The position numbers were made by a program, and so were the translations under genes. A stretch of 64,000 nt of DNA from Poindextera sp035294785 (lineage in GTDB: Bacteria > Pseudomonadota > Alphaproteobacteria > Caulobacterales > Caulobacteraceae): the NCBI GenBank assembly GCA_035294785.1, contig DATGKF010000116.1, positions 1 to 64,000 of the forward strand, in the 5' to 3' direction. Below the pieces are notes generated by a model. The model ran no database searches, was not told where the DNA came from, and worked only from the letters and a program-made list of their open reading frames with translations. Positions 23,841 through 32,590 of this stretch are shown in pieces. Numbering within the stretch: the first letter of the stretch is position 1; every line of letters begins with the position of its first letter.

Positions 23841-26114
23841 ATGAGCAGGTTCAAGCTGCTGTTCGCCAGCGTCGCGGCCATCGCGGTCGGCGCCGCCAGC
23901 CAATCGCTGGCGGCCGCGCCAAACGCCGGCGCCGCAACCGGCGTCGCCGCCGACGCCGCCGCGGTTCAGCCCAGCCCGTCGGGCGCGGATGTGATCGTCA
24001 CCGCGACGAAGCGGGAGACGCGGCTGCAGGAGACGCCGGTCGCCGAGACCGCGATCACCGCGCCCCAGATCGAGGCCAACCACATCATCTCGCTGCAGGA
24101 CGTGGCGATCAGCGTCCCGAACCTGACCTACACACAGTTCAGCACGCAGGAATCCTACTTCTCCATCCGCGGCACGCTGATCAACAACAACGCCGCCGGC
24201 TGGGACGACGCCATCGCCACCTTCGTCGACGACGTGCCGACGACCGGCCTCGGCGACGTCAACCCCGACCTGTTCGACCTAGCCTCGATCGAGGTGCTGC
24301 GCGGGCCGCAGGGAACGCTGTTCGGCCGCAACGCCACCGGCGGCGCGGTGATCATCCGCACGCAGCCGCCCAGCTTCAGCTTCAACGGAAAGGTCGAGGC
24401 CACCTACGGCTCCTACAACCTCGTGCAGCTGCGCGGACTGGTCACTGGCCCGCTCAGCGACACGCTCGCGGCCAAGCTGGTCGTCGACTACCAGCACCAG
24501 GACGCGTACATCAACAACGTCTTCCTGCACGACAAGACCAACGGGACCGACCTCGCCGACGTCCGTGGCCAGCTGCTCTGGCGACCGAACGGCAAGTTCG
24601 AGCTCCTGCTCAGCGCCGACTACTTGCACGACTGGTCGGGCGGATATCCGACCCGGCTGCTCGCCAACTTTCAGCCCGTCGACTTCCCGCACCTTTCCTA
24701 CAGCCCCTATGACACCAATCAGGCGTTCAACGGCTTCCAGCATCGCGACATTGCGGGCTTGTCGGCGCGCGCCACGTGGGACGGGCCGCTGGGAACGCTC
24801 ACATCGATCACCGGCTACCGCTATGTCGACGCGAAGTTCCCCAACGACATCATCGGCGATCCCGAGAACGAACTGCCCACCGTCGGGCTCGTGCATGACA
24901 CGCAGGTGAGCCAGGAGATCAGGCTTGCGTCACCATCGGATCAGCGCCTGATCTGGGTGGCCGGCATCTTCGCCCTGCACTCCGACAAGCGCGAGGGCGG
25001 GCCGATCGGCTTCTTCTTCAACCCGAACACCATCGCCGGCTTCTTCCTGCCGGACAACAACTACACCCAGTTCAACGATCAGAAGGTGGCGACTGACAGC
25101 GTCGCCGTGTTCGGCGAGGCGACCTACGCCTTCACGCCGGAGCTCAAGCTCACCGCCGGGCTCCGCGCGAGCTACGAGCGCAAGAGCGGCCATTCGATTG
25201 TGACCTACACGCTGTTCGATCCGGTCAATCTGCCGCCCGGGAACGCCACCTATTCCCATTCGTGGTCGGCGGTGACGCCGAAGGTGACGCTGACCTTCCA
25301 GCCTAACCACCGGATCATGGCCTACGTGACAGCGGCCGAAGGGTTCAAGAGCGGCGGCTACGATCTGTCGGGCTCCGGCGCGGGCGTCAACTCTGCGACC
25401 GTCAACGCGGCGCTTTCGCATCCCTTCAATCAGGAGACGGTCTGGAACTACGAAGCCGGCCTGAAGATGACGGCGTTCGACAATCGGCTGGTGTTCGACG
25501 CGGACGTGTTCGACGACGAGTACCACGACCTGCAGACATCCCAGCTGGTGGTGATCAACGGCGTACCCATCCCGCTGACCTCCAACGCCGGCGACGCCAA
25601 GGTGACAGGCGTTGAGGTGGAAACGCAGCTCGCGGCGACCGACTGGCTGACGCTGGGCGTGACCTACGCCTACATGGACGCGCGATTCACCTCGCCGAAC
25701 ACTGGTTTCACCAACAACCACATTCCCTACGCGCCGCAGAACCAGGTTCACCTCTCGGCGGACATCCACTATCCGCTGCCGGGGAACGCCGGGCGGCTCG
25801 CGATCGGCGCCGACTATACTTATCACTCGAAGGTGTTCTTCGATAACGGCAACACCGCGCCGACGTTCCTGCAGCGCAAGAGCATCTGGAACGGCATCGT
25901 CAACGGTCACATCGCCTGGGATTCCGCCGACGACCGCTGGAAGGTCGAGGCGTGGGGCAAGAACATCACCGGCCAGGAGCCGGCCCTGCACGCCGCCGAC
26001 GTCACTGTGCTGTTCCAGGACGCCTTTGGGGGCGACCCTGGGAACGCGGCTCTTTTCCTGGTCAAGTATTACCCGGTGCGGACGTTTGGGGTGACCGTGA
26101 CGCGGAAATTCTAG
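23841..26114 (+). CDS. TonB-dependent outer-membrane receptor
   Basis: 757 residues. Signal peptide about 1-25; TonB-box-like DVIVTATKRETRLQETP at about 50-66; plug domain to about 180 with SIRGTL and the signature EVLRGPQGTLFGRNATGGAV; a 22-strand barrel; and a C-terminal Phe (TVTRKF) for BAM insertion. It takes up an unknown ligand across the outer membrane. The partners (two propellers, a Rieske protein and a regulator) suggest a ligand handled redox-wise in the periplasm. It is 30 bp downstream of propeller 2. Confidence 0.93.
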   Translation: MSRFKLLFASVAAIAVGAASQSLAAAPNAGAATGVAADAAAVQPSPSGADVIVTATKRETRLQETPVAETAITAPQIEANHIISLQDVAISVPNLTYTQFSTQESYFSIRGTLINNNAAGWDDAIATFVDDVPTTGLGDVNPDLFDLASIEVLRGPQGTLFGRNATGGAVIIRTQPPSFSFNGKVEATYGSYNLVQLRGLVTGPLSDTLAAKLVVDYQHQDAYINNVFLHDKTNGTDLADVRGQLLWRPNGKFELLLSADYLHDWSGGYPTRLLANFQPVDFPHLSYSPYDTNQAFNGFQHRDIAGLSARATWDGPLGTLTSITGYRYVDAKFPNDIIGDPENELPTVGLVHDTQVSQEIRLASPSDQRLIWVAGIFALHSDKREGGPIGFFFNPNTIAGFFLPDNNYTQFNDQKVATDSVAVFGEATYAFTPELKLTAGLRASYERKSGHSIVTYTLFDPVNLPPGNATYSHSWSAVTPKVTLTFQPNHRIMAYVTAAEGFKSGGYDLSGSGAGVNSATVNAALSHPFNQETVWNYEAGLKMTAFDNRLVFDADVFDDEYHDLQTSQLVVINGVPIPLTSNAGDAKVTGVEVETQLAATDWLTLGVTYAYMDARFTSPNTGFTNNHIPYAPQNQVHLSADIHYPLPGNAGRLAIGADYTYHSKVFFDNGNTAPTFLQRKSIWNGIVNGHIAWDSADDRWKVEAWGKNITGQEPALHAADVTVLFQDAFGGDPGNAALFLVKYYPVRTFGVTVTRKF

Positions 26115-26146
26115 GCGCGGCTCCCGGCGCCGGCGGAGCCAGCGAA

Positions 26147-26902
26147 TTGCCCAATCAGTCTGTCCTTGTCGCGTTGCGGGTGATGGAAGAGATCGCCGCG
26201 CACCAGCCGATCGGCGTCAGCGCCGTCGCGCGCGCCCTCGGCATCTCCAAGACCACCGCGCATCGATCGTTGACGACGCTGGCCGGGGCCGGCTGGATTT
26301 CGGCCTCGAACGACCGCCAGGCGCTCTGGAGCCTCAGCGTGCGCGCGCTGCTGGTCGGCAGCCGCGCCGTCGAGAGCCACGCCGGTCTGCGCGGCATCGC
26401 AGTGCCGGTGATGGAGGACCTTCGCCGCACGACGGAGGAGACCATCCACCTGCTGGTGCGCGACCGGGCGCACGTGGTGCTGATCGAGCGGCTTGACGGG
26501 ATCAAGCCGGTGCGCGTGTTCAACCCGCTGGGCGGCCGCGCTTCGGTGTTCAAGACCAGCGCCGGCAAGGCGATCCTCTCGCGCTTGCCCCCGGACGACC
26601 TGCAGGCGTGCCTCGACGTGCTGCGCGCGCGGGCTGGTCAGGACGACATGCCCAGCTACGACGCGTTCATGCGCGAGATCGACGAGGTGCGCCGCTCGGG
26701 CTTCGCCATCAACCTCGCCGGAAATCAGCCCGACGTTCACGCGGTCGCCGCGCCGATCCTCGACGGCTCGGGCTACCCGGTAGCGGCGGTCACGGTGTCC
26801 TCGGTCCCGGAGCGGCTGCCGAAGGCCACCTGCCATCGAATCGCGACCTTCGTCGTCGACGCGGCGCGCCGCATCGGGGTCGGCCTGCGGGCGGCGGGGT
26901 GA
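26147..26902 (+). CDS. IclR-family transcriptional regulator
   Basis: 251 residues from TTG 26147, with GGAG 8 nt upstream. N-terminal winged HTH (IGVSAVARALGISKTTAHRS) and C-terminal IclR effector-binding domain (TIHLLVRDRAHVVLIERLDG, SAGKAILSRLP, VHAVAAPILDGSGYPVAAVTV). The longer open frame upstream overlaps the receptor gene and is ignored. It is the last gene of the operon and probably controls it through the palindrome at 21170-21190, responding to a small organic ligand. Confidence 0.9.
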   Translation: MPNQSVLVALRVMEEIAAHQPIGVSAVARALGISKTTAHRSLTTLAGAGWISASNDRQALWSLSVRALLVGSRAVESHAGLRGIAVPVMEDLRRTTEETIHLLVRDRAHVVLIERLDGIKPVRVFNPLGGRASVFKTSAGKAILSRLPPDDLQACLDVLRARAGQDDMPSYDAFMREIDEVRRSGFAINLAGNQPDVHAVAAPILDGSGYPVAAVTVSSVPERLPKATCHRIATFVVDAARRIGVGLRAAG

Positions 26903-26991
26903 GCGAAGCGCCTCGGCGAGGCCTTTGATCCAGCGCAATGCGTGGGCCCGGGGCGCGTGGTCAACCGGGTGGGCAACCCAAGGGCCCCAGC

Positions 26992-27117
26992 ATGACTCCC
27001 CAAAAGCGAGGCGCTACGGACGTAAGCGAAACGGCGCAGGCCCTGGTGACGCTGATCCTTGGGGCGTTGGTCGTCCTTGCCTTCTGCGGGCTGGCCTGGC
27101 TGCTGCGCCCTGTCTAG
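26992..27117 (+). CDS. 41-residue single-pass membrane protein
   Basis: ATG 26992 to TAG 27117. A polar N-terminus (MTPQKRGATDVSETAQ) precedes one strong hydrophobic helix (LVTLILGALVVLAFCGLAWL) and a short RPV end. There is no clear Shine-Dalgarno. Good coding character and topology; function unknown. It is convergent to the desaturase gene. Confidence 0.45.
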   Translation: MTPQKRGATDVSETAQALVTLILGALVVLAFCGLAWLLRPV

Positions 27118-27138
27118 GCGGCGCGAAGCGGCGCCCGA

Positions 27139-28278
27139 TCAGTTCGCCGCGCTGACCAGGCGCGCGCCGACGGCTGTCAGCAGCCGGTCGTAAGCGCGGT
27201 CGACGATGTCGTCGAGCGAGGGCGTCTTGGCGAACATGTCCTTGGCGCCGGCGAGAATCTCGTCGCGGCTGGGCATCTGGGGCAGGTGGATGGCGGCCAG
27301 CGCCTCGCTCGCCCGCCGCCAGTCGCGGGCGAGGGCCTCCTGCAGAGCGGCGAGTTCGGCCCCTTGCAGGGCCTGGGCGATCGCCCGCGCGATGGGCTCG
27401 GGGTTGAAGCGCGCCGCGAGCTGCTCCGCCGCCCGTTCGATCACACGCGCGCCGACGCGATGCTCGCCGCGCAGCAGGCGTTCCGGCGGAAGCTTGAGGT
27501 CCCAGACCACGCCGATCCGTGAGAGGGCCAGGAGGATGTAGAAGGTCGCGTCCACCTCCCACCAGCGGAAGCCCTGGCGCGCGCTGCTCTGCCAGGCGTG
27601 ATGGTTGTTGTGCCAACCCTCGCCCATGGTGGCGAGCGCGAGGACCAGGTTGTTGCGGGAGTCGTCGCCGGTCACATAGCGCGCTTTGCCGTGCACGTGG
27701 GCGAGCGAGTTGATGCAGAAGGTGGAGTGATAGACGAGCACGGTGCTCCAGAGGAAACCGACCACGAGCCCCGACCATCCGGCGAGGAGGAAGCACAGCA
27801 GGGCGGTGAGCGCGGCCGGCAGGTGTTCCAGCTTGTGCAGCCAGACCAGCTCCGGATAGCGCGTCAGATCGGCCACGCGCACCAGGTCGGGATCGGCATG
27901 CTTGGGGTCGAAGATCCAGCCGACGTGGGCGTAGAGGAAGCCGCGACGGCGCGGCGAGTGGGTATCCTCCAGCGTGTCGGAGTGCAGATGGTGCTGTCGG
28001 TGGTGGGCGGCCCACCAGAGCACGCTGTTCTGGGCGGTGGTCTGAGACAGGAACGCCAGCACGAACTGGAAGACGCGGCTGGTGGCGTAGGCGCGGTGGG
28101 AGAAGAGGCGGTGGTAGCCGGCCCCGACGGCGAAGATGCGCACCCAGTACAACACGACGCAGATCAGGAGCGCCCGCCAGCTGACGCCGGTCCAGATCGC
28201 CGCGAGGCACGCCAGATGCACGAGCACGAAAGGGACGGCCTGCGCGATCAGGCGAGTCCGGGCTCTTTGAGAGACCAT
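27139..28278 (-). CDS. Acyl-CoA/acyl-lipid desaturase
   Basis: 379 residues from ATG 28278. Membrane di-iron desaturase with all three His boxes: HRLFSH (56-61), HRQHH (about 93-97) and HNNHH (about 230). Four membrane helices flank them. A C-terminal helical extension of about 100 residues follows the core. It introduces a double bond (probably delta-9) into acyl chains of membrane lipids. An in-frame extension to 28491 is basic and lacks a start signal, so it is rejected. Confidence 0.9.
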   Translation of the reverse strand: MVSQRARTRLIAQAVPFVLVHLACLAAIWTGVSWRALLICVVLYWVRIFAVGAGYHRLFSHRAYATSRVFQFVLAFLSQTTAQNSVLWWAAHHRQHHLHSDTLEDTHSPRRRGFLYAHVGWIFDPKHADPDLVRVADLTRYPELVWLHKLEHLPAALTALLCFLLAGWSGLVVGFLWSTVLVYHSTFCINSLAHVHGKARYVTGDDSRNNLVLALATMGEGWHNNHHAWQSSARQGFRWWEVDATFYILLALSRIGVVWDLKLPPERLLRGEHRVGARVIERAAEQLAARFNPEPIARAIAQALQGAELAALQEALARDWRRASEALAAIHLPQMPSRDEILAGAKDMFAKTPSLDDIVDRAYDRLLTAVGARLVSAAN

Positions 28279-28559
28279 ACGGGGGACGGCTCCTTCGCCG
28301 TTCCTGCTAGGCCGCCGGGGGGCGCCCGACGCAGTGCAGGGGATGCGCCTTAGATGGGGCCGATGCGCTGGCAAAAGCAAGGCCGGGCGGCCGTGACGCC
28401 ACGACGCACGGGCGCGGCGCGATTGCCGTTTGGGCCAGGTCGCGGCGTGGCCGACCGTGTGGCGCCAGGCCGATTTCCCCTTGTCGGACACGGTGCAGTC
28501 GATGCGGGTCGAACCCGGACGTGGCCGGCAGCGCAGCCGAGCGCGAGGCCCGTCGGGTG

Positions 28560-29609
28560 TCAGCGTCGGTTACGCGAGGGGCTGGTAATCACCTTTTTCG
28601 ACGGCAAGGCGGCTCGCGTCAGAGCGGCCGCAGACAAACGCACACTCACCGGCCCTTGCCGCATGTCACCGGCCATCTCGCCGTCCAGGGCGGCGCGTTG
28701 AGCCGGGCCGAGATCGCTCCACCGCGGGATGTCGAACGCGCCCAGTGCAATGCCGCGCGGCTTGCCCGGTTCACTCTGGCCGTAGCTGAATCCTCGCTGA
28801 TCGAGGAATTGCTCCGCCGCCCGCATCGCGGCGAACGCGCGACGCCCCTCGAACATGAAGGTCTCGACAGCCGGCGTTGGGGTTGGGGCGCCTGTGCTGG
28901 GGCGCGACCGCAGATCTTGCAAAGCCTCGTCTCGAGCCCTCGTCAGCCTCGCCATCCGCTCGTGCGAGCCGGTCGATGTGTCTGGGTGGCAGGTTGCCGA
29001 CAATTTGCGAAAGATCGCTCCGACCTCGTCAGAGGTCGATAGGTCTCCGAGCACGTCACGCCAGTCGCCGCGCAGTGGCGCGACGACGAAGGCGCGCAGG
29101 ATTTCGCTGAGCGTGGCGACCCCGTGCTGCTCCATCGCGGCGGCGCTTTCGACGTGTCGTCCGAGTGCGATCAGGTTGTCGAACACGGTCGTAAACCCGT
29201 CGCTTGCGAGGGCGAAGTGGCGGCCGTCGAGATCGAAGTCGACGGCGGCGCCTGGGTCGGCCGGCTCCACGCGGTGAGCCGCCGACGCGGCGTCTAGCGC
29301 AAGATCGGACGAAATGACGATGTCGCGCGCCCCCAGGCGCTCCAGCGCGCGCCCCAAGCGTCGGATCGCGTAGGCTGGGGAACGGCCGTGCGAACTTCCC
29401 GGATCGTTGTCACGCCGTTTGTGGCGGGGGGAACGCGCACGCCCGGCGGGCCAAGCTAGCCGCGCCACGTAGGGAACATCTCCGATCATTCCCTGCCCGT
29501 TCCCAGCAAAAATGTGATCGCCCAATCGCCAGTCGTCCCACACCGGCTGGCCCGGCCGTCCAGCCGCCTCGGTCTGCAAGGATTGGGCCTTTGGCGATGG
29601 CGCGGACAC
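28560..29609 (-). CDS. J-domain-containing protein of unknown function
   Basis: 349 residues from a GTG at 29609. The N-terminal part has no recognised domain. A DnaJ-like J domain lies at about 190-240, with the diagnostic HPD in LSATCHPDTSTGSHERM and flanking helices. No Gly/Phe region or zinc domain is seen, so it is not a DnaJ but a J-domain adaptor. Proteins of this layout are common in alphaproteobacterial genomic islands. The next small ORF on the same strand may belong with it. The start is uncertain. Confidence 0.6.
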   Translation of the reverse strand: MSAPSPKAQSLQTEAAGRPGQPVWDDWRLGDHIFAGNGQGMIGDVPYVARLAWPAGRARSPRHKRRDNDPGSSHGRSPAYAIRRLGRALERLGARDIVISSDLALDAASAAHRVEPADPGAAVDFDLDGRHFALASDGFTTVFDNLIALGRHVESAAAMEQHGVATLSEILRAFVVAPLRGDWRDVLGDLSTSDEVGAIFRKLSATCHPDTSTGSHERMARLTRARDEALQDLRSRPSTGAPTPTPAVETFMFEGRRAFAAMRAAEQFLDQRGFSYGQSEPGKPRGIALGAFDIPRWSDLGPAQRAALDGEMAGDMRQGPVSVRLSAAALTRAALPSKKVITSPSRNRR

Positions 29610-29650
29610 GCCGCGCGCCGCTCCACCTCAGGCGTTCACAGGCCGCCTCG

Positions 29651-29872
29651 TCAGGCGCGCCGCGCGACCGCGTTGTCGCCTAGGAGCCCCGCCGTCGGCA
29701 GCGCGAACGCGCATTCACGCGGCTTCAGCGTGAGAGCGGCCCGTGTCGCCGATCGCACGTCGGGAAAACGCCTCGCGAGATGCGCGGCGCTCGACCAGGC
29801 GACCGAGGGCGCCGGGCGGGTGAGAAACTGGAGACCTCGCGGGCTCCTCTTGGCGATCACAGCAAGCGTCAT
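29651..29872 (-). CDS. Small basic protein of unknown function
   Basis: 73 residues from ATG 29872 (GGAG 6 nt upstream; a longer frame reaches 29986). It is rich in Arg/Ala/Leu (SPRGLQFLTRPAPSVAWSSAAHLARRFPD). It lies 42 bp upstream of the J-domain gene on the same strand. No family is recognised, and it could be island-derived. Confidence 0.4.
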   Translation of the reverse strand: MTLAVIAKRSPRGLQFLTRPAPSVAWSSAAHLARRFPDVRSATRAALTLKPRECAFALPTAGLLGDNAVARRA

Positions 29873-29992
29873 GGCGTTCTCCGCGGCGACCAATCCCAAA
29901 TTGGGTCGGCTCGTGGGGAGGGGTTCAAAGGTCGCGCCACAGGCGAGGCGGTGTCGCCTCGAAGGCGATCGCCGCTGGACCGACAAAAGGAT

Positions 29993-30022
29993 GCGCCCCC
30001 CGGGTGGGGACCCGAGGGGCGC
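29993..30022. terminator. Strong hairpin between genes
   Basis: GCGCCCC...GGGGCGC outer arms (7 bp) enclose CGGGT...ACCCG inner arms (5 bp) with one-base bulges and a GGGG loop: 12 paired bases in 30 nt. A second small hairpin (GCTGT-GGGG-ACAGC, 30046-30059) follows. The whole 29873-30129 interval holds no other supported gene. The hairpins could terminate the tdh transcript or form part of a small RNA. Confidence 0.45.
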
Positions 30023-30129
30023 GGGGACAGGTTGCTGTCAACGGTGCTGTGGGGACAGCCCCGTCAACGTCGAATATGCGGCAAGCCTGACAGTGGGAAC
30101 CGACTTCCCCTTGCGGGCGAATGCGTCCG

Positions 30130-31170
30130 CTAGCGCCAGTTCAGAACGACCTTGCCGGCGTCGCCAGACAGCGCGGCGTCGAACCCCGTCTGGAAGTCCC
30201 GGGCGCAGGCGCGGTGGGTAATCAGCCGCTCGAGGTCGAAGCCGGCGTGGATCAGACCGAACATCTTGCGCCAGGTCTCGAACATCTCGCGGCCGTAGAC
30301 GCCTTTGATCGTAAGAGCCTTCAGGATGATGCGGGACCAGGACACCTCCATCGCCCCGGCCGGAAGGCCAAGCAGCGCCAGGCGGCCGCCCATCGCCAGC
30401 GCGTCGACGGCCTGGTCGAACGCCTCCGGCGCGCCGGACATCTCGAGCGCCACGCCAAAACCGTTCTCGACGCCTTCACGAGCCATCACGCACGCCAACT
30501 CTTCCTTGGCGACATTCACGGGCCGCACGTCCGCCAGTCGGGTCGCGAGCTTCAGCCGGTAGTCGTTGATGTCGGTGATCACCACCGAGCGAGCGCCGGC
30601 GCGGCGGGCGATGGCGGCGGCCATCACGCCGATCGGACCGGCGCCCGTGACAAGAACATCCTCGCCGAGCAGATCGAACTGCTGTGCGGCGTGCATGGCG
30701 TTGCCGAACGGATCGAGCAAGGCGCCGACATCGTCGCTTACGTCCTCCGGCAGCACCGCGACGTTGAACGCTGGCAGGCAGAGGTACTCGGCGAACGCAC
30801 CCTGACGGTTGACGCCCACGCCCATCGTGTCCGGATCCAGGTGAAAGCGCCCGGCGCGCGAGGCGGCGGAATGCGGGTTGATGATGTGCCCCTCGCCGGA
30901 GACGCGCTGGCCGAGCTTCAGCGGGCGGGTCACCCGTGACCCGATTTCAACGATCTCGCCGGAGAACTCATGGCCGACGATCATCGGCACCGGGATGGTC
31001 CGCTGCGCCCAGTCGTCCCAGCGGTAGATATGCAGGTCGGTGCCGCAGATGGCCGAGCGGCCGATCTCGATCAGCACGTCCTCGGGGCCGGGTTTGGGGA
31101 TCGGGGCGCGGGTCATCCACAGCCCCTCTTTCGGCTCGAGCTTGGCCAGCCCGGTCATCGAGTGGGTCAT
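30130..31170 (-). CDS. tdh: L-threonine 3-dehydrogenase lacking the structural zinc site
   Basis: 346 residues, closely matching E. coli Tdh along its length (CGTDLHIYRWDDW, IVGHEF, GVGVNRQGAFAEYL, GAGPIGVMAAA, GREMFETW). It oxidises threonine to 2-amino-3-ketobutyrate. Catalytic-zinc residues Cys42, His67 and Glu68 are kept. The four Cys that normally bind the structural zinc (CxxCxxCx7C after GEGHI) are replaced by Asn98, Ser101, Ser104 and Asp112. Its start overlaps the kbl stop (ATGA), giving a kbl-tdh operon. Confidence 0.95.
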   Translation of the reverse strand: MTHSMTGLAKLEPKEGLWMTRAPIPKPGPEDVLIEIGRSAICGTDLHIYRWDDWAQRTIPVPMIVGHEFSGEIVEIGSRVTRPLKLGQRVSGEGHIINPHSAASRAGRFHLDPDTMGVGVNRQGAFAEYLCLPAFNVAVLPEDVSDDVGALLDPFGNAMHAAQQFDLLGEDVLVTGAGPIGVMAAAIARRAGARSVVITDINDYRLKLATRLADVRPVNVAKEELACVMAREGVENGFGVALEMSGAPEAFDQAVDALAMGGRLALLGLPAGAMEVSWSRIILKALTIKGVYGREMFETWRKMFGLIHAGFDLERLITHRACARDFQTGFDAALSGDAGKVVLNWR

Positions 31171-32387
31171 TTCGCGGTCACTCCGCAGGCGTCGCGGGCG
31201 CGGACGAACGCGGCCGCGGCAGTGTCGATGTCCGCGGGCGCGAGCGCCGCGGACACCTGGGTTCGGATGCGCGCCTGACCGCGCGGCACCACGGGAAAGG
31301 AGAAGCCGGTGACGAAGACGCCGTCGTCGAACAGCGTCCGCGCCATCTCCTGCGCGAGCCGGGCGTCGCCCAGCATGACCGGCGTGATGGGGTGTTCGCC
31401 AGGCGGGAGATCGAACCCAGCCTCGGTGAGACCCGCGCGCAGCCGGCGCGCGTTGGCGGTCAGACGGCGGCGGCGTTCATGGCCCTCTGCGCTCGCCGCG
31501 ATCTCGATGGCTTTGAGCGATGCGCCGCAGACCGCGGGCGCCAGCGCATTCGAGAACAGGTAGGGTCGCGCACGCTGACGCAGAAGCTCCACGATCGGAC
31601 GCCTTGCGGCGACGAAGCCGCCCATGGCGCCGCCGAGCGCTTTGCCGAACGTGCCGGTGATGATGTCGATGCGGCCCGCGACGCCGCGATGCTCGGCGGA
31701 GCCACGACCGCCCGCGCCCAGCAGGCCGGTCGCATGGCAGTCGTCGACCATGACGAGCGCGTCGTAGCGGTCGGCGAGCGCCGCGATCGCCGGCAGATCT
31801 GCGATGACGCCGTCCATCGAGAAAACGCCGTCCGTGGCGATCAGGATGCTGCGGGCGCCGGCGGCGCGCGCCGCCTTCAGCTGCGCTTCCAGGTCAGCCA
31901 TATCATTGGCGGCGTAGCGGTAGCGGCGCGCCTTGCAGAGCCGCACTCCGTCGATGATCGAGGCGTGGTTCAGGGCGTCGGAGACGATGGCGTCTTCCTC
32001 GCCCAGCAGCGGCTCGAACACGCCGCCGTTGGCGTCGAAGGCGGCGGCGAAGAGGATGGCGTCCTCGCAGCCGAGAAAGGCGGCGATCGCCGCCTCCAGT
32101 TCCTTGTGCAGCTCATGCGTGCCGCAGATGAAGCGGACGGACGCCATGCCGGCGCCTGCGCGCCGCGTTGCGTCGATGGCCGCCTCGGCCACGCGCGCAT
32201 CGCCGGCCAGGCCCAGGTAGTCGTTGCTGCACAGGTTCAGCGCCTCGACCGCCTCCCCATCGCCGCGGCGAACGCGAACCCGCGCGCCCTGGGCGGAGGC
32301 CAGCACCCGCTCAGGCTTGGTCAGCCCCTGCGCGGCGATGTCGTTCAGGGTGTGCTGAATCCGGACGTGGAACGCCTGGTCGCTCAT
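31167..32387 (-). CDS. kbl: Glycine C-acetyltransferase (2-amino-3-ketobutyrate CoA ligase)
   Basis: 406 residues, alpha-oxoamine synthase fold. It splits 2-amino-3-ketobutyrate with CoA into glycine and acetyl-CoA, completing Tdh-dependent threonine degradation. Near-identical motifs to E. coli Kbl: SDALNHASIIDGVRLCKA, ATDGVFSMDG, MVDDCHATG, and PLP-Lys in DIITGTFGKALGGAMGG. ATG 32387. The operon is divergent from the UbiA-fusion operon, and its glycine could feed the amino acid:carrier protein ligase nearby. Confidence 0.93.
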   Translation of the reverse strand: MSDQAFHVRIQHTLNDIAAQGLTKPERVLASAQGARVRVRRGDGEAVEALNLCSNDYLGLAGDARVAEAAIDATRRAGAGMASVRFICGTHELHKELEAAIAAFLGCEDAILFAAAFDANGGVFEPLLGEEDAIVSDALNHASIIDGVRLCKARRYRYAANDMADLEAQLKAARAAGARSILIATDGVFSMDGVIADLPAIAALADRYDALVMVDDCHATGLLGAGGRGSAEHRGVAGRIDIITGTFGKALGGAMGGFVAARRPIVELLRQRARPYLFSNALAPAVCGASLKAIEIAASAEGHERRRRLTANARRLRAGLTEAGFDLPPGEHPITPVMLGDARLAQEMARTLFDDGVFVTGFSFPVVPRGQARIRTQVSAALAPADIDTAAAAFVRARDACGVTAK

Positions 32388-32488
32388 GATGAGGGCTCGA
32401 AGCAAAATCGGGGCCCAGCCCTGCGTCGCGCTGGCCGGGCGGCAGCCGCCGGGGCCGCCGGCGCAAGCCAATCGGCAGGACGCGGACG

Positions 32489-32504
32489 TGGCACGCAATC
32501 TGCA
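32489..32504 (+). promoter_or_regulatory. Sigma-54 (-24/-12) promoter candidate
   Basis: TGGCACGCAATCTGCA: the -24 block TGGCACG is perfect, GG and GC are 10 bp apart, and the -12 block CTGCA differs from TTGCA by one base. It points toward the HAD-UbiA gene, whose ATG is about 87 nt downstream. Confidence 0.6.
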
Positions 32505-32590
32505 GCCGCCGGCTCGCGGGCGAGGGGTCGTCCTGGGGCTGAACTCCCCGGAACCTCTCCCTCGCTAGACCTGAAAGAGAGTCCCGGTTC

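Noticed and set aside
31167..32387. Alpha-oxoamine synthase as a CqsA-like autoinducer synthase
   Set aside because: Motifs match Kbl almost exactly, and the overlapping tdh gene gives the classical threonine pathway.
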